Shown here one piece after another: positions 46,401 to 58,483 of a DNA stretch of 64,000 bases; position 1 is the first letter of the stretch, and each line of letters starts with the position of its first letter. The DNA lies in assembly GCA_034770075.1 (NCBI GenBank), contig CM068384.1, forward strand, positions 96,002,720 to 96,066,719. The letters are read 5' to 3'. This DNA comes from Aralia elata. Its lineage: Eukaryota; Streptophyta; Magnoliopsida; Apiales; Araliaceae. Under the pieces are notes generated by a model that made no database searches, had not been told where the DNA came from, and saw only the letters and a program-made list of their open reading frames with translations. The position numbers and the translations under genes were made by a program.

Positions 46401-46646
46401 ACAAGACTTGTTTTAAAATTACATTTTATTACCGCATTTGATGTTATTAAGGTTTCGATAACCTGGGATTTGAATATTTAATAGTTTGGAGATGTAACCC
46501 ATTTTTGGGAAAGATAATTACTTTAAGTATTATTTAATTGTTTTCTTTTATTATGGGTAGTCTTAAGATGTAGAACTGAGATGAGATAGTGAACACCAAA
46601 TCTGTGGAAATTAACGTAACCATGCCTGGATTTGGGGGGTGTCACA
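43464..46646 (+). repeat. Long LTR C, probably solo
   Basis: 3,183 bp, TGTAACGGAA to GGGGGGTGTCACA. It has the same plan as LTR A: a purine-rich leader (44130-44345) ending gaaaggtatataac, a GC-rich palindromic cluster (44990-45190: tcgccccggcgatag, ccgcctccggcgatag, cgccccggcgac), a catatgcagctaagcctga junction at 46280-46298. The flanks both have GGCGC (43459-43463; 46649-46653), but the right one is separated from the LTR end by AA. Confidence 0.65.
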
Positions 46647-46841
46647 AAGGCGCAATTCAAAAATTATTTCGCCAATTCAGGGATGTTTCCTGGAGTCCAT
46701 ACCAAATCAATATTAGGTTGGAAACAGATCTATATCTGTGTCTAGCCGATTCAAATGGTGCAATTTTGTGACAACTCTTTAAAACATATATAAAATACAG
46801 AAAAAATTAGTTTTATAGAACGCATAGTAACACAGCACTAT
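46647..46841. other. Flank between LTR C and CACTA element, no gene
   Basis: About 195 bp; contains ccaattcaggg, also present at 43395 on the far side of LTR C. Nothing else recognised. Confidence 0.4.
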
Positions 46842-47345
46842 CACTACAACAAAAAAGCCTTAAATTCCGAGAGGAATAATTCCGTCTGAGCATAAGATAA
46901 ATATTTCCGTCGGGGATGACCTATAATTCCGACGGAAATATTCCGTCGGGAATTCGGCCTCTATATAAGATCGTCGATCTTAAGTCCGTCGATGTTTTCC
47001 CGTCAGGAAATACTTTGGGGTCAGACGGAATTTATCCTCTCCGACGGAATTATTCCGTCGAAGATAGTTTTTACTCTTCCGACGGAAACTAGTTCCGTCG
47101 AGAGGAATATTCGGCTCGATACTATACTGTGTCACGTGGCAAACCTGGGAAAGAAAAAATGGCAAAAAAAGAAAAAAAAAAAAAAAAATAAAATAAAAAA
47201 AAAAAATAAATAAAAAAAGAAATCAATTCATTAAACTCCGAACGGAAGTCCGTCGAGACTATACTAGATTCCAGTCGAGGATAAGGTAATTATAATCGAA
47301 CCGGAATTCCCCCGTCGATACTAAACTAAATTCCGCCGAGGTTAC
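46842..47345. repeat. Left CACTA terminus and subterminal repeats
   Basis: After the CACTA end, at least ten copies in both orientations of a motif like ttccgacggaa/ttccgtcgg up to about 47340. Just inside them is a poly-A-rich tract (47170-47220). Confidence 0.85.
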
Positions 47346-47690
47346 ATTTTTTCTTATAAATATAATTTATTTGTTTTTGTAATGTCCAGGGATTTAACCC
47401 ACCATCTTGTACGGGTACCTGTTTTCCCCAACATCAACATACACAAGCCTAACATTTTACAATTACAATCACCTCAATCCAACCAATAATATCAAAACTA
47501 ATCTAAAACCAAAACTATAACAAACATTCAACATCCCATTAAGCTAAATTAAACTCCGTTATAACAACCGCAAAGTTAATGATAAAAGAATTTTTAAAAA
47601 AAAAACAAATATTTACATCAAAAGAATTAAGGTAAAACTACAAAAGAATTTAAAGTACCAAAATAAAATGTAAACTAAGTCAAGCTAGTA
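47346..47690. other. AT-rich CACTA interior, no gene recognised
   Basis: Between the subterminal repeats and the 3' end of the second transposase gene; no supported coding frame. Confidence 0.4.
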
Positions 47691-47694
47691 GGCA

Positions 47695-49915
47695 GCCCTC
47701 CGCTGGTGGTGAGGAGAATCATACCGAGTGGGCGGTCAGACGCTGCTCTGGAGTATGAAAAATTCTGCCCTCATCATCATCCTGCCACGTCAGATCCGCA
47801 TTCGTCACCCCACTGTTTGATAACAATAATAATGTAAACGCAATTAGTATCATCATATATGATTTCATTAAAAGAATAACTAAATGAAAAATTAAATTAA
47901 CATGCAGAAATATGTATATTGTATTTAAAAACGAAGTATGACCTGAAGCAGGACCAAAAAAAATGAGGACAAAAAAGAGCGCTGACCTCAAACATCGGCC
48001 CAAACAGCGTCCTCGAGTAAGGTAACCAACCATCCCCGAAACAATCTCGTTCGCAGTATTCGCGGACCCACTGCTCCAAAGGAATACCTGTAACTCCTCG
48101 GTAGCGTGGCAAACCTAGCTACAACGTCCTGCGCAAGCCTGGTGGAAGGCGAGAACGGCTGGGCGGGTCCTGACGATGGAAGGCAACGGATCAGGTGTCA
48201 AACCTCTCCGACACTCGCAACCGCCCACAACACGCTGGATACCAAAGCAATCATCTAAGCCAGCGCCCGTATGTGATGGTCCCACACGTGGGGCTCTCCG
48301 GAACGCAGACGCTGGCTAGAGCCTACACAAAATAAAATTTAAGATGAATAATATTATATTTTTTACTTTATTCATAAACACGAAATAAACACAAATATTA
48401 TACCTCCTCGGCAGTGGTAATATGGCTGGTAATCCTCCGGTAAAGCCCAGCACTCGATATACCGGCCGGTGGTAAACTAGTGGGAGTAATCCTGAGACGC
48501 GACCCACAGAGCCGTCTCCTCCTCGTCCTGAGATAAACTAAATCTCTGGAAGAGGAAAACGGTGGAAATCTAACGTATCAGCAATCGCCCTTATTTCAAG
48601 CAGCCCCATCCAACTCTGCTATAACGGCCTGGCTGCGGAGCTTCTCAAACCGCTCTTGTAATTATGAATATACAAGTTGAGTTATCTTGGTATCATCGTA
48701 ATTTGAAATATTAATCCTAAATCATATTTTTAATAGTAAATGTATTACCCGTATAGCTAGTGCTGCTGGAGATACTCGTCGACCCCAGAAGTAGAGCCCT
48801 TCGGCGTATGGACACTATCCGAGTCATAGTAGGAGGGCGGCCCAAGCTACGCCGCATGGCCTAAATCATATACTTTAAATAATATCACCTTAAATTACTA
48901 TAGTATGCAGTATAATATTAAAGTCATATAAAGTGAAATACATACCGCCGTTAACCTCCTGAAACGACTGCGAGCCAGAAGTATGTACAACTCGCAGCTT
49001 GCCGCGATTCTTCATCATCTGCTCCGACTTGGTCTTGAACGCAGCATCATCCCAGTATGCAACACATCGCAGCCCATGGCTGCATCTGATACTGTCGGCG
49101 GCTGATGATCAAGCAAAGTAGTCCCGGGCGTATTCTTCTATCGCCCGGACTGCCCTCTGACATGCATCTCGTACAACCACCCGGCATAAATTCTTCGAGA
49201 TGTGGGCAATGATAACGGCATCACCATCCGCCTCAGGAGATGTAGGCCTCGTAATCTGTCTATCTCTATTAAACAGAACATAACTATTTATACGTATTAT
49301 TTATTATTTGAACAATATGTTAATAACGGCCATGGACCTTTGATTTTAATATATGAATTTCGACTTACGTGAAACTCCCCGCAATACTGTCACCATGAAG
49401 CCGGCATCGTAGCGCGCGTACTGAGTAAATCTCATGCAGCCAGCAGGGAGATGCGCCAGGCAGATGGCGTGTACGGTCCCGCCTTAGCGACAGGAACCAA
49501 AATACTAAATACGAAATTTTATTAAGAACATTTTAATTTTTATGACTCACATGATAAATATCATTGACTTTTTAAACATAAGTGATATAATAATAAATGA
49601 AACCTACACATACGAGCCGACATCGAACCGGAACTATGTTAGGCACTGTGGGTGGTCGACCTAATCGACCGAGGTTGGGCCCATCGCGAACGCCGACGAC
49701 TAGCATCTGTATGTTTAATATAAGTAATGACATTGTCAAAAAATAGTACATGAATGTATAATAAAGGTATCAAAATATTGTTATTGAGCCAAAAAAGTAA
49801 TCAACTCACTACTAACTGAAGACGACCCCTCCTGGGAGCCGTCACCTGATCCGGAGCGGCCGCCACCACGGCCGCCTCCACCGCTATGTCGATGCATATG
49901 TTAACTGTACTACTG
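47695..49915 (-). pseudogene. CACTA second transposase gene (plant transposase, En/Spm type), left copy
   Basis: On the - strand the first exon starts near 49897 with MHRHSGGGGRGGGRSGSG, a glycine-rich start common in these genes. Further exons, separated by AT-rich introns with gt...ag-like borders, carry VLRGVS just before a gtaag donor (49370) and later FKTKSEQMMKNRGKLRVVHT and SGSQSFQEV (about 48960-49050), the signature region of the plant transposase (Ptta/En/Spm) family. Its product binds subterminal repeats during excision. Stops in several exons mark it as decayed. Homologous to 54370-56590 on the + strand. Confidence 0.75.
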
Positions 49916-50229
49916 AAATAAACAGACATAGATACGATGAAATTCAATTAAATTTCAAGTCTATGATTATATATAATGATTGATTTAAGTTGTATAGTAT
50001 TTACAAAACCATCAATTAGTGAAGAAGTATTACATCATCAAACCCGTCCAGAAACAAAATCATTGTCATCCTCTGATTCTGTTTCCTTCCTCTTCTGTAT
50101 CAATATCTTCCTCAATATCATCATCTACCAACACAAACTGTCTACCAACCACATCTTCATCGACTTCATCCAACAACGAGTACGTCAACGACAACATCAC
50201 CCAACACATCGTCATCATTTAGCACGTGG

Positions 50230-52375
50230 CCTGGGATTGCTAACTTGTTCTTGTAACGGGTCATCCGTTCCAGACAAATTAGTACCATCAAATAACCGAG
50301 TCGTCGTTGTCAGAAACTGTATAACCAGGAGGTTCCTCGTCGTCAACGACATTAGGGGCATAGTACACGTGACTCGCTTGGCGTGGCTAACACAAATACA
50401 TCATCATACTGTTAAATGTCGATTTATATAATCTACTGTGACGATTCTGGTTACGATCAACTTTAACACCCTTTTCAGTATTAAACCAAGCGACACCTTA
50501 AATGTAATGACCTTTTTTTCCCCAGGATTAATTAAGCATAACCACTTTCCATTAATCTTCCATAGTAATTGGATTCTGATTCTCCATAACAACTTCCCCA
50601 CACGACAACACCGGAGATGACTGATGTCAATTCATTCAAGTCATCAACCTTGAATCTATATCCATTCACGATACAACCTGGAAATGAACTAAGAAGTTTG
50701 GTACGGCCCTAAAAGGACATCTTTAAAACGCTCATATGTGTTCTCTTCGTCGACCGTTCTCATAAACCACTGGTGAAAATTTTCATTTGGTGAATGCTTC
50801 CAATCTGTGATTCTGTCAACCCCGGGTTAGAAGTATACGCTTCCAATTCGAATGAACAGCGTACCATAATATGGCAATTAATTAATTGTTGATTAAGGAT
50901 AGATAAAATTATTTTTAACCTGTAATAAATACATACATGATGTACGATGAGATAACCTTCAGGCATATTTAGAAGCACATATGTAGAGACAATTCTTAAA
51001 TCTTTATCAGGTTTAGGTAAGTTCGTCGTCTCATGTCCAAATGGTTTACCTGGATAAGATGAAATACAACTGAACTCATCATCAGCGACGACCATACATA
51101 TCCCCGACCTCAATTTCCGACTTAGACGGTTAAGCTTCGTTTGCAAACTACATCATCAAAGAACAACGAGCAAAAGATGACAAGCTCTTCCTACCCCGTA
51201 TAGCGTTCACCAATAGAACCCTCTACGCGCGCTTTGTTTTTAACTTTCTGCTTTAATCCGACCGCATATACCTGAAAAAGAAAAGTATGAAAATGAATAT
51301 ATTACCTGGCTAAGTTAATATAAAGATGACGAATAATGCACAATGTATTGATATTACCTCTCAAATGGATACATCCATCGATATTGCACCGGTCCTCCAA
51401 GCTTAAGTTCATAGGCCAGATGAATAGGCAAATGCCCCATGCTGTCAAAGAACCCCAGTGGTAACATCCATTTCGAGCTTGCCACAGTGTCAACACTATG
51501 TTTATTCTCCATCTGCTCCACAACACTATATCTTAATAACAGTTGATCAAATATCCCAAAGAAATTTGAAAGTGCGGTAAAAGTATCATCAATATTCCTG
51601 GGTAACATCTCACGAAATGCAATTGGCATCAACATCTAGCATGAATACATTGACAGTCGTGACTTTTGAACCCAGAAATTTTCAACTTCTTAACCTTAGA
51701 ACAACGAGATATATTAGAAGCATAACCATCTGGGAGTTTCAATGCGCTAAGCCACTTGCAAAATGTATTTCAACCTGTTGCATCGTAAGACAAAATGGAG
51801 CGCTTTGGTTTTGTGTTTGTTAGGTCGGAGCCATAATTCCCGCCTGATACTTCATTTTCCACCAAGTCTTTACGTGCTATATCATTGTCTTTTGGTTTAC
51901 CACTTGTATCTAGTACGGTAATAAAATAAGTTCTCAAATACAATTCTTTTCCTGTATGCATAACATCAATACAATGACGAAGAGCTAGTGGTGACCTAGA
52001 ATGGTAACTCAAACCAAATCGGCGAGTGAACGTCCAGTTATGACTTTTCCCATATCCCTATAGCTCTCAACGTACCATGCTCCTTCCCAGGGGGGGAAAT
52101 GTTTAGATTCATTTAGCCAGCCCCATATGGCGCTGCCCGACAACCGACCAACAACCCCTTTCTTCTCTGTCTTTTCTGTTGAATTTGTGTAGACATCTTG
52201 CTATAACTGTGGGCTCAGGCAGGCAAGAATCTACGAGCAGTTATCCAAAGAAAACTAGTTTTTACGGCCCATGACAGAGTTGAGTGCCTTGCACACCCTC
52301 CAATGCAAACTGGACATGACCAACTTAACCATGAGTCGACCAACCACTAATCATCCCAAGTGCCGGAAAGTCAGT
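50230..52375 (-). pseudogene. CACTA TNP2-type transposase, left copy (partial)
   Basis: Entering from the gap, the - strand reads TDFPALGMISGWSTHG (near 52330-52375), then LSALKLPDGYASNISRCSKV, KKLKISGFKSHDCQC, and the DUF4218 domain ALSNFFGIFDQLLLRYSVVE, WMLPLGFFDSMGHLPIHLAY and GGPVQYRWMYPFER (51354-51635). After it come KNKARVEGSIGERY and EELVIFCSLFF. A DUF4216-like part follows at 50230-50460 (QAKRVYYAPNVVDDEEPPGY). TNP2 is the DDE transposase of CACTA elements. The N-terminal half would lie beyond the gap. Frames change several times. Confidence 0.85.
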
Positions 52376-52475
52376 NNNNNNNNNNNNNNNNNNNNNNNNN
52401 NNNNNNNNNNNNNNNNNNNNNNNNNNNNNNNNNNNNNNNNNNNNNNNNNNNNNNNNNNNNNNNNNNNNNNNNNNN
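52376..52475. other. Assembly gap (100 N)
   Basis: Exactly 100 N, the usual placeholder for a gap of unknown size. It sits at the junction of the two inverted CACTA halves. Confidence 0.99.
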
Positions 52476-52539
52476 TAGTGATGTTGGGAGCAGGATATGG
52501 TGAGAACAAGATTGTGTCTTTTACCATTTTGCAAGCTCG

Positions 52540-54180
52540 GAAATGATATTCCCCCAGGGTGTTTCTTTGGACTCGATGGAACATCTGCCCGATTCAGCTT
52601 TTTTCTTAGCGGATGAAAACTTTAAACTTGGTTGGTCCATTTCAGTTGCAATATCGGTGGATGTATCCTTTTGTGATAGGTAATTTATATCTTACTAATT
52701 GCATATACTCTATGTTAATTAATAATAATCATATCTTAATAAAAATGACAATATGTGTAGGTATATGCGTTACGATTTAAAGCAGGGGGAAAGAAGAGGG
52801 AAACGTGAAAACACCTAAGCTTCTTATTTGAGGGTTCTATTGCAGAAAACAACTATACGGTGGATAAGGTAGAAGAGGCTTTGTCAACTTTCTGCTCATT
52901 GTATTTTGACCGCATTGTTGTCTCAACGACAGGCACAACCATTTAAGTAAATAGAATGAGGTCATCGGTCCTCCAATCGTCATGCAGAGTAATGGTGTTT
53001 GCTTGAATTCACATATTTCGACTAAACCAATTTTTTTGGCCACTGAGACGATAACTTACTTAAGCGAACTAATAGATTTGATGGAAGTTATCTACATATG
53101 CGCTTCTACTAAATATGCCAAAAGCTATCGTCTATACCATTCAAAGTATGGATTGTTATATGTCAACAATCTTAATTATAATTTATAAGCGTAATCAAAC
53201 TTATATATTAAACCATTTTATTTATTATTTCAGTTCATTCGAAAGAAGAAGCGTTTATGCCTTCTATACCAGGTCAGGATTTATACTGCAGCCCTAGTTC
53301 GGATAGCATTCACTATCTGCAACTTGTAACCAAAAGTGGTTTGCAAACAAAGGATTGAAGCATGAGAACATTTATGAGCGGTTTTAGAGATTGTCATCCA
53401 TGGTCCTTCCATGGTTAGTTTGTTTCTTTTCCATGGGCATTTTGCATAGTGAATGAGTACAGATTTTGAAGGTCAGACAACGTGAATAAATTGAATCTCA
53501 CCAACAATCAATCTCTGGCGCGGCTTGTGGTCTGGTGTTGGAAAGCTGTTACAATCGATTCTTGAGTCCAAGTACTATGGACGTCTAGATGTCTGTACTT
53601 TGATGCTTCAATTATCACCGGAGGGTTTAAAAAAGGTAGTTACATTTAAGTGTCCACTGGTTTGATACTGAATTTAAAAGGTGTTTAAGTTGATCGTATA
53701 TAGAATATCAGTCACAGTAAGATTTCAAGTCAAAACCTCAAATTCGATGTGACGTTTTTTTGCGGGTTGGTGTTCAGCCAGGTCAAGCGACCTCAAGTGT
53801 TAACTACGCTTCCCTAACGTCGTTAAATAGTAGAAGAAGCTCCTGGGTATACAGTTGTCCACATACGAAAAACTCGTGCATTTGATAGTGCTAATATGTT
53901 GGGGCGGCATGGTATGAGGCTTCCGTTGCAAGAAGGGAATGACTTGAAGCAATCTCACGTAGAGGCTATTGGCCTAACTGACTGGAAGATTGTGAGGTGA
54001 CCAAATGATTTGTGGCTGTTTGTTGATGTCACCCGGACGATGGGATTTTGGAAACTAGTCGATGATTTGGAAGTGGTAGAGTTATGTAAGTACGTTATAG
54101 TTTTGATTGAAGATGATAACGACCCATACGAATCTGATATCGATGATGATGAGGAGGTAAGCAGAGACTAAAATCCGGTT
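52540..54180 (+). pseudogene. CACTA TNP2-type transposase, right copy (partial)
   Basis: The + strand carries a diverged DUF4218 segment: an equivalent of the left PLGFFDSMGHLP region at about 52552-52595 and QYRWMYPF at 52648-52671, then after an AT-rich interruption FEGSIAENNYTVDKVEEALS with TFCSLYF (52830-52905). A DUF4216-like part follows at 53740-54170 (EEAPGYTVVH is recognisable near 53836). The reading order matches the left copy in mirror image. Many stops and changes show strong decay. Confidence 0.75.
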
Positions 54181-54369
54181 ATGATATTGATGTTGAAATC
54201 TGATGGGTTTGATTGACGTACAAACCTCTTAATACGTATGTTCAAAATTTAGTAATATAATTTTTCATATATTAATATTATTAGATTTAAATATTGTAAG
54301 ATTGTACTTGAAATATAATATTTCTTATATTCGTTATTTACTTGAGTTAGCATATTTATCGGCTTGAAA

Positions 54370-56590
54370 ATAAATTATAGCGGGGTCTTGGGGGGGTGGC
54401 GGTCGCCGCAGCCTGTTGGATGCCGAACAGGAATCTGGTGACATGCGCCAGGTTTGAGTTGAAGGCTCGTTTCCTTTAGGACGCTTGTAAGTGGTCTGAT
54501 TCGTTGTAAACGTATAAATATATTCTCAATATGCATTGAGTTTTATGTATTTTTGACTAAAGTTTTATAATATTAATTACAGATTGCTCGTCGTCGACGA
54601 GGACCGAACCAGGACTAACCTCGATCTCTCTCGGTTTGTCGCGCCCGGGTAGTCTTTCCCACATGTAGGTCCAAGTGGAACTGTCGGCTCTTCCTAGTAA
54701 GTATATCTACTTTGACTTAAAAAAATAAAAAGAGTTTAAATTTAATATAATTTTGTTGTATTAAAACATTTAAACGTAACAATATTCAATTGTTTTTAAC
54801 TGTAGGTATACTAGACTGTTAACGGTCGCTAAGGCGACCAATACAACACTATCTGTCCTAACGCACCTCGCCTGACTGGGTGCATGCGCTTCAAGCCCAA
54901 GTACAGCCTAGTACGATCCCCGGCGTTTATGGGTCACTGTCTTGCGGGGAGTTTCACGTAAGTTCATTTTTTCTTATAAATTTAGAAAATAAACTTATAC
55001 ATACAGTCAGTCGTTTGCCCAATAATTTAATGGTTCATAACTTTTAAAACTTTTGTCTATAGAAATATTTTATGATATGATGCGTGGAGGCATCTCTCAC
55101 GGTAGCCGGCGATGATGTTGTTATTGCACACTATCGCCAAGAAACTAGCGCTGGCTGGCTGTATGAGATGCGACAAGAGTGGCTAGCCCGGGCAGTTGGA
55201 TTGACCAGCTCGGGACCTACGATTAGAGATCACCAGCCCTGGCGATAGTCCTCTGAATTGCAGTTGTGGGGAGGGACTATGTGTACGGCACTGGGATGCT
55301 CAGACGAATTCATAGAAGAAAGTCAGAGCAGATTATCAAAGAAAGGAAACCATCGATACACACTACTGGCTACACAGTCTTTTGAGGAGGCGAAGTCGGT
55401 TAAGTGTTCATTATACTTAGTTGTTTAGGTTACTCATTTCTCACAAGTAAAACTTCATAACTACTTTATGAATGTATTTATTAGGGCCATGCGACAGAAG
55501 CTTAGGCCCGACCTCCGTTCTATGTTAGAGTTCTGGGATAAGGAGCCCACACGGACAAAGGACTCTACTATGTACTCCCGCAGCATTAGCTATACGGGCA
55601 AGTGTAATCGTAATTTTACGTAATGTTTAATATTAGGTAGTTCATATTAAAATGATATAATTAACTTACGTATATAGCCATAAATTACATGAACCGATTT
55701 CAGGGTCTAGTCGGACCAGCCGTGGTAGCTGAGTTGCAGGGCGGCGCAGGGGGGGATTCCTGAGACGTTAGAATTCCACCCGTTTCCTCCCGCCCGAGAT
55801 TGAATTATCTCGGGATGAGGAATGCTCCTGACACTATGGGTCGTGGGCTTAGGATCCCCCTACTAGTGTAGTAACCCAGCCAGATATCGAGTGCTGAGAA
55901 TTTGGCCGAGGATACCGGCGTTATACAATTACCTGCGATGGTAATATTATTTCTAATAAGTTAAGATTAAGTAACTGGCATTAATATTTAATTAGTAATG
56001 GTTATATTTATTTGCGTAAGGCTCTAGCCAACGTCAGCGCCCGAGAGGCTCCTTCTGCCGGACCATCTCATAACAGGCACTGGTCTTGGACGACGGAAGA
56101 TTTTTCCAGGAGGGTCCCATCGTATTTAGTTTGCTGGTTTCGGAGACATTACGTACGGATCCGGTCATCCCGTCGTCAGGAGTTGCCCAGCCCGAGCTCA
56201 AGCTTTCACCAACTCGAGCCCAGGATATTGCATAGCAAGGGGGCCAAACGTACCCCGATGGTTACGGGCTATCCCCGCAGGAGCAGTTCATCGCGATACG
56301 CGACGATGTGCTCCCAGTTAGTGGATTACATTACTATCGGAGGGGCTATTTGGCCCGATTGGGAAGTCAGCCCTTGGCCTACTCAGGTATTATATTTTAC
56401 TTTTATCCTTATCTTATATTGTATGTTATTAAATTAATAACTCTCGATACAGAAACTAATGCGTTATATTTTTAATTGTACTTAACTAGGTAGGTGGCCG
56501 GATCGGCAGACGTACGACGGAGGGGATGATGACTGTGAATTTGCATACACCATAGTCCATCGCCCCATGCATTTGTAATAATCCAGTTAA
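54370..56590 (+). pseudogene. CACTA second transposase gene, right copy
   Basis: Mirror copy of 47695-49915. Recognisable exons include one ending VLRGVSR at a gtaag donor (54945-54962), one with KSEQIIKERKPSIHTTGYTV (55318-55380) and MRQKLRPDLRSML (55493-55531), and a final one around 56012-56390 rich in Ser/Arg. Exon-intron borders fall at the same points as in the left copy, for example after ggagtttcac and before gccatgcg, which supports a common multi-exon ancestor. Decayed. Confidence 0.7.
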
Positions 56591-56930
56591 TAAGTTTGCC
56601 GTTAAGGTGTTTTGTATTTAGAATCTACTTAGATGTTTTATAAATCCATATATTGTATAGTTTAAGTTTGATTCTTTGTAAATCGATGTAATAGTACTTT
56701 AGTTTTGAAAAGTTATTTCGGCACCACATATGAGTTATTCTTTATAGTTTTTAACGTTATCAGGTTTATTATGATATATGTTGTTCCGTTAGGATTGTAG
56801 CTATTGGTTATTGTATTATATGTATTAGTTGGGATAAGGCCAGGTTTACAGGCTACAAAAAATGGGATTTAAAAACCTGAAAAATAAACAAAATAAAATA
56901 AAATTATTATAAAAGAAAAAACATGCTTAT
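56591..56930. other. AT-rich CACTA interior, no gene recognised
   Basis: Non-coding stretch between the second transposase copy and the right subterminal repeats. Confidence 0.4.
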
Positions 56931-57341
56931 TGCTCCGACGGAATAAAGTTATTTCCGACGGGAAGTTCCGTCGGAATTAAGTATTAATTATTTAATTTGT
57001 TAAAAAATAGGTATTTCACGACGGAAAATAACCTTATTTATGAATGTCCCAGGAAGCGCCACGTGGCAGCGTTAAGTTAGTACCGGAACAAAATATTACC
57101 TTCAGTACATTTAATTCCGTATTGAAAAAGTCTTATTCTCTCGAGGGACTATCCCGTACAGAATTATTTCCCGTCGAAAATAGGATTGTTTCCGACGGAA
57201 GTTATGACGGACTTAATTTCGAGGGCGTTATTTCCGGCCGTATTTCCGACAAACTATTCCGTCGGAAATAACTTAATTTCGACGGAATAGGATTAATTCC
57301 GACGGAATATTCCGTTAGAAATAAACCTTTTTCTTGTATTG
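56931..57341. repeat. Right CACTA terminus and subterminal repeats
   Basis: Copies of ccgacggaa and ttccgtcgg from 56936 to 57315, then the terminal inverted repeat ctttttcttgtattg. A phrase cccagg...cacgtggca near 57047 mirrors cacgtggcaaacctggg at 47134 in the left half. Confidence 0.82.
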
Positions 57342-57439
57342 AGCGACGGACCCGTCGCCATAGCCTATAGCGACGGTTCTGTCCGTCGCTATAGGCCGGT
57401 TCGTTTTTAAAAATTTACCTATATATATTAGCCTACGAA
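57342..57439. repeat. gcgacgg hairpin sequence next to the CACTA end
   Basis: gcgacggacccgtcgc and tagcgacggttctgtccgtcgcta form two adjacent inverted repeats directly beyond the CACTA terminus. The motif differs from the element's own gacggaa repeats. It resembles subterminal repeats of another CACTA family, but no second terminus is seen. Confidence 0.55.
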
Positions 57440-57767
57440 GTGTGCCATGTATGCAAAAGGCAAAATAAAAGCCTTTTTCCCTTCTTGCCTCCATAGCATA
57501 AAAGAGATTTTCCTTTTCTTTTTGTTTCTTCCGACAAAGAAGGAAAAAGAGGGCTTGCCATTTATATACATAGATATATATATATATATACAGATATATT
57601 GTTCCCTTCTTCCACATAAGCAAATAAGATATGCAAATCCTTGGGAACACAAATTGGAGTCAATATTCAACAATCTCCACCTTGACTCATATTTTTCAAA
57701 TACTTTATACTATAAATTTCTTTATCACTGTAGATATATCCTTCTCCCTGGATACTCCACTACGAAT

Positions 57768-58480
57768 TCAACAATCAATGTAGTAAATTAAGTCCAAGCA
57801 GTGCTTGAACTTCTTTTTAGAAACTAACTTTCTAAGAATTTCTGTGGCATTCTCCTTTGTCTGAACTTTACAAACAGCAATATCACCACTGTTCAACCAT
57901 TCACGAATCTTGTGATACCGAACATCGACAATATGTTTGGTCCTAGTGTGGAACATCTGATTCTTTACTAACTGAATAGCACTCTGACTATCACACTTTA
58001 TCTAGATATTTCCCTACTTAAACCCTGATTCTTCAACTAGTCCCTTTAGCCAAAAAAACCTCCTTGCCTGCTTCTGTCAATGCCATATACTCGGTTTTTG
58101 TTATTGATAATGCTACAGTAGATTAGAGCACTGACCTTCAACATATACATCCTCCACAAAAGGTGTATACAAACCTTGTTACAGATCTCCTTGAGTTTAG
58201 ATCTCCAGTATAATATTTAAATCAACAAACATTGTAACCTCACTCCTTGCAGTATCACGATCAAACATAAGACCGTAATTGGTTATACCTGCAAGATAAC
58301 GGAAAATCCATTTAACAACATTTCAATGCTTTTTCCCTATATTTGTCATATATTTGCTAACCACACTAACTGCATGTGACATATCTAGCCTTTTACATAC
58401 CATGGCATACATAAGATAACCTACCGCATTTGCATACGGTACTTTGGACATATACTCCACCTCATCTTGCATTTATGGGA
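57768..58480 (-). pseudogene. copia-2 RNase H
   Basis: Ends FHTRTKHIVDVRYHKIREWL, then ATEILRKLVSKKKFKHCLDL and a stop at 57768. Upstream pieces in other frames match copia-1 RNase H (the region at 58250-58440 corresponds to the conserved YAMVC.RLDMSHAVSVVSKY stretch, with breaks). Several stops. Confidence 0.8.
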
Positions 58481-58483
58481 CCA

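Larger units (their letters stand above)
46842..57341. mobile_element. CACTA (En/Spm) element made of two inverted halves
   Basis: The left end is CACTACAACAAAAAAGCC and the right end reads, in reverse, CAATACAAGAAAAAGG (CACTA with one change). Both subterminal regions are packed with gacggaat/attccgtc repeats, which bind the transposase in this superfamily. The left half reads - and the right half reads +, each with TNP2-type and second-transposase sequence in the same outward order. The 100-N gap lies where the halves meet. No matching 3-bp target duplication is seen (tat and agc). Confidence 0.8.

Noticed and set aside
46842..46842. A 3-bp target duplication for the CACTA element
   Set aside because: The flanking triplets are tat on the left and agc on the right, so no duplication supports a single insertion event.
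49976..50431. 151-codon + strand frame as a host gene
   Set aside because: It runs antisense to the TNP2 DUF4216-like region of the left CACTA half; the - strand reading explains the sequence better.
53521..53650. A separate host gene beyond the TNP2 fragment on the right
   Set aside because: No frame longer than a few dozen codons and no motif; it is more simply the eroded TNP2 linker region.
57315..57791. Overlapping frames of 81-114 codons around 57.5 kb
   Set aside because: They overlap each other on both strands, cross a (TA)n tract and the copia-2 LTR, and show no recognisable domain.
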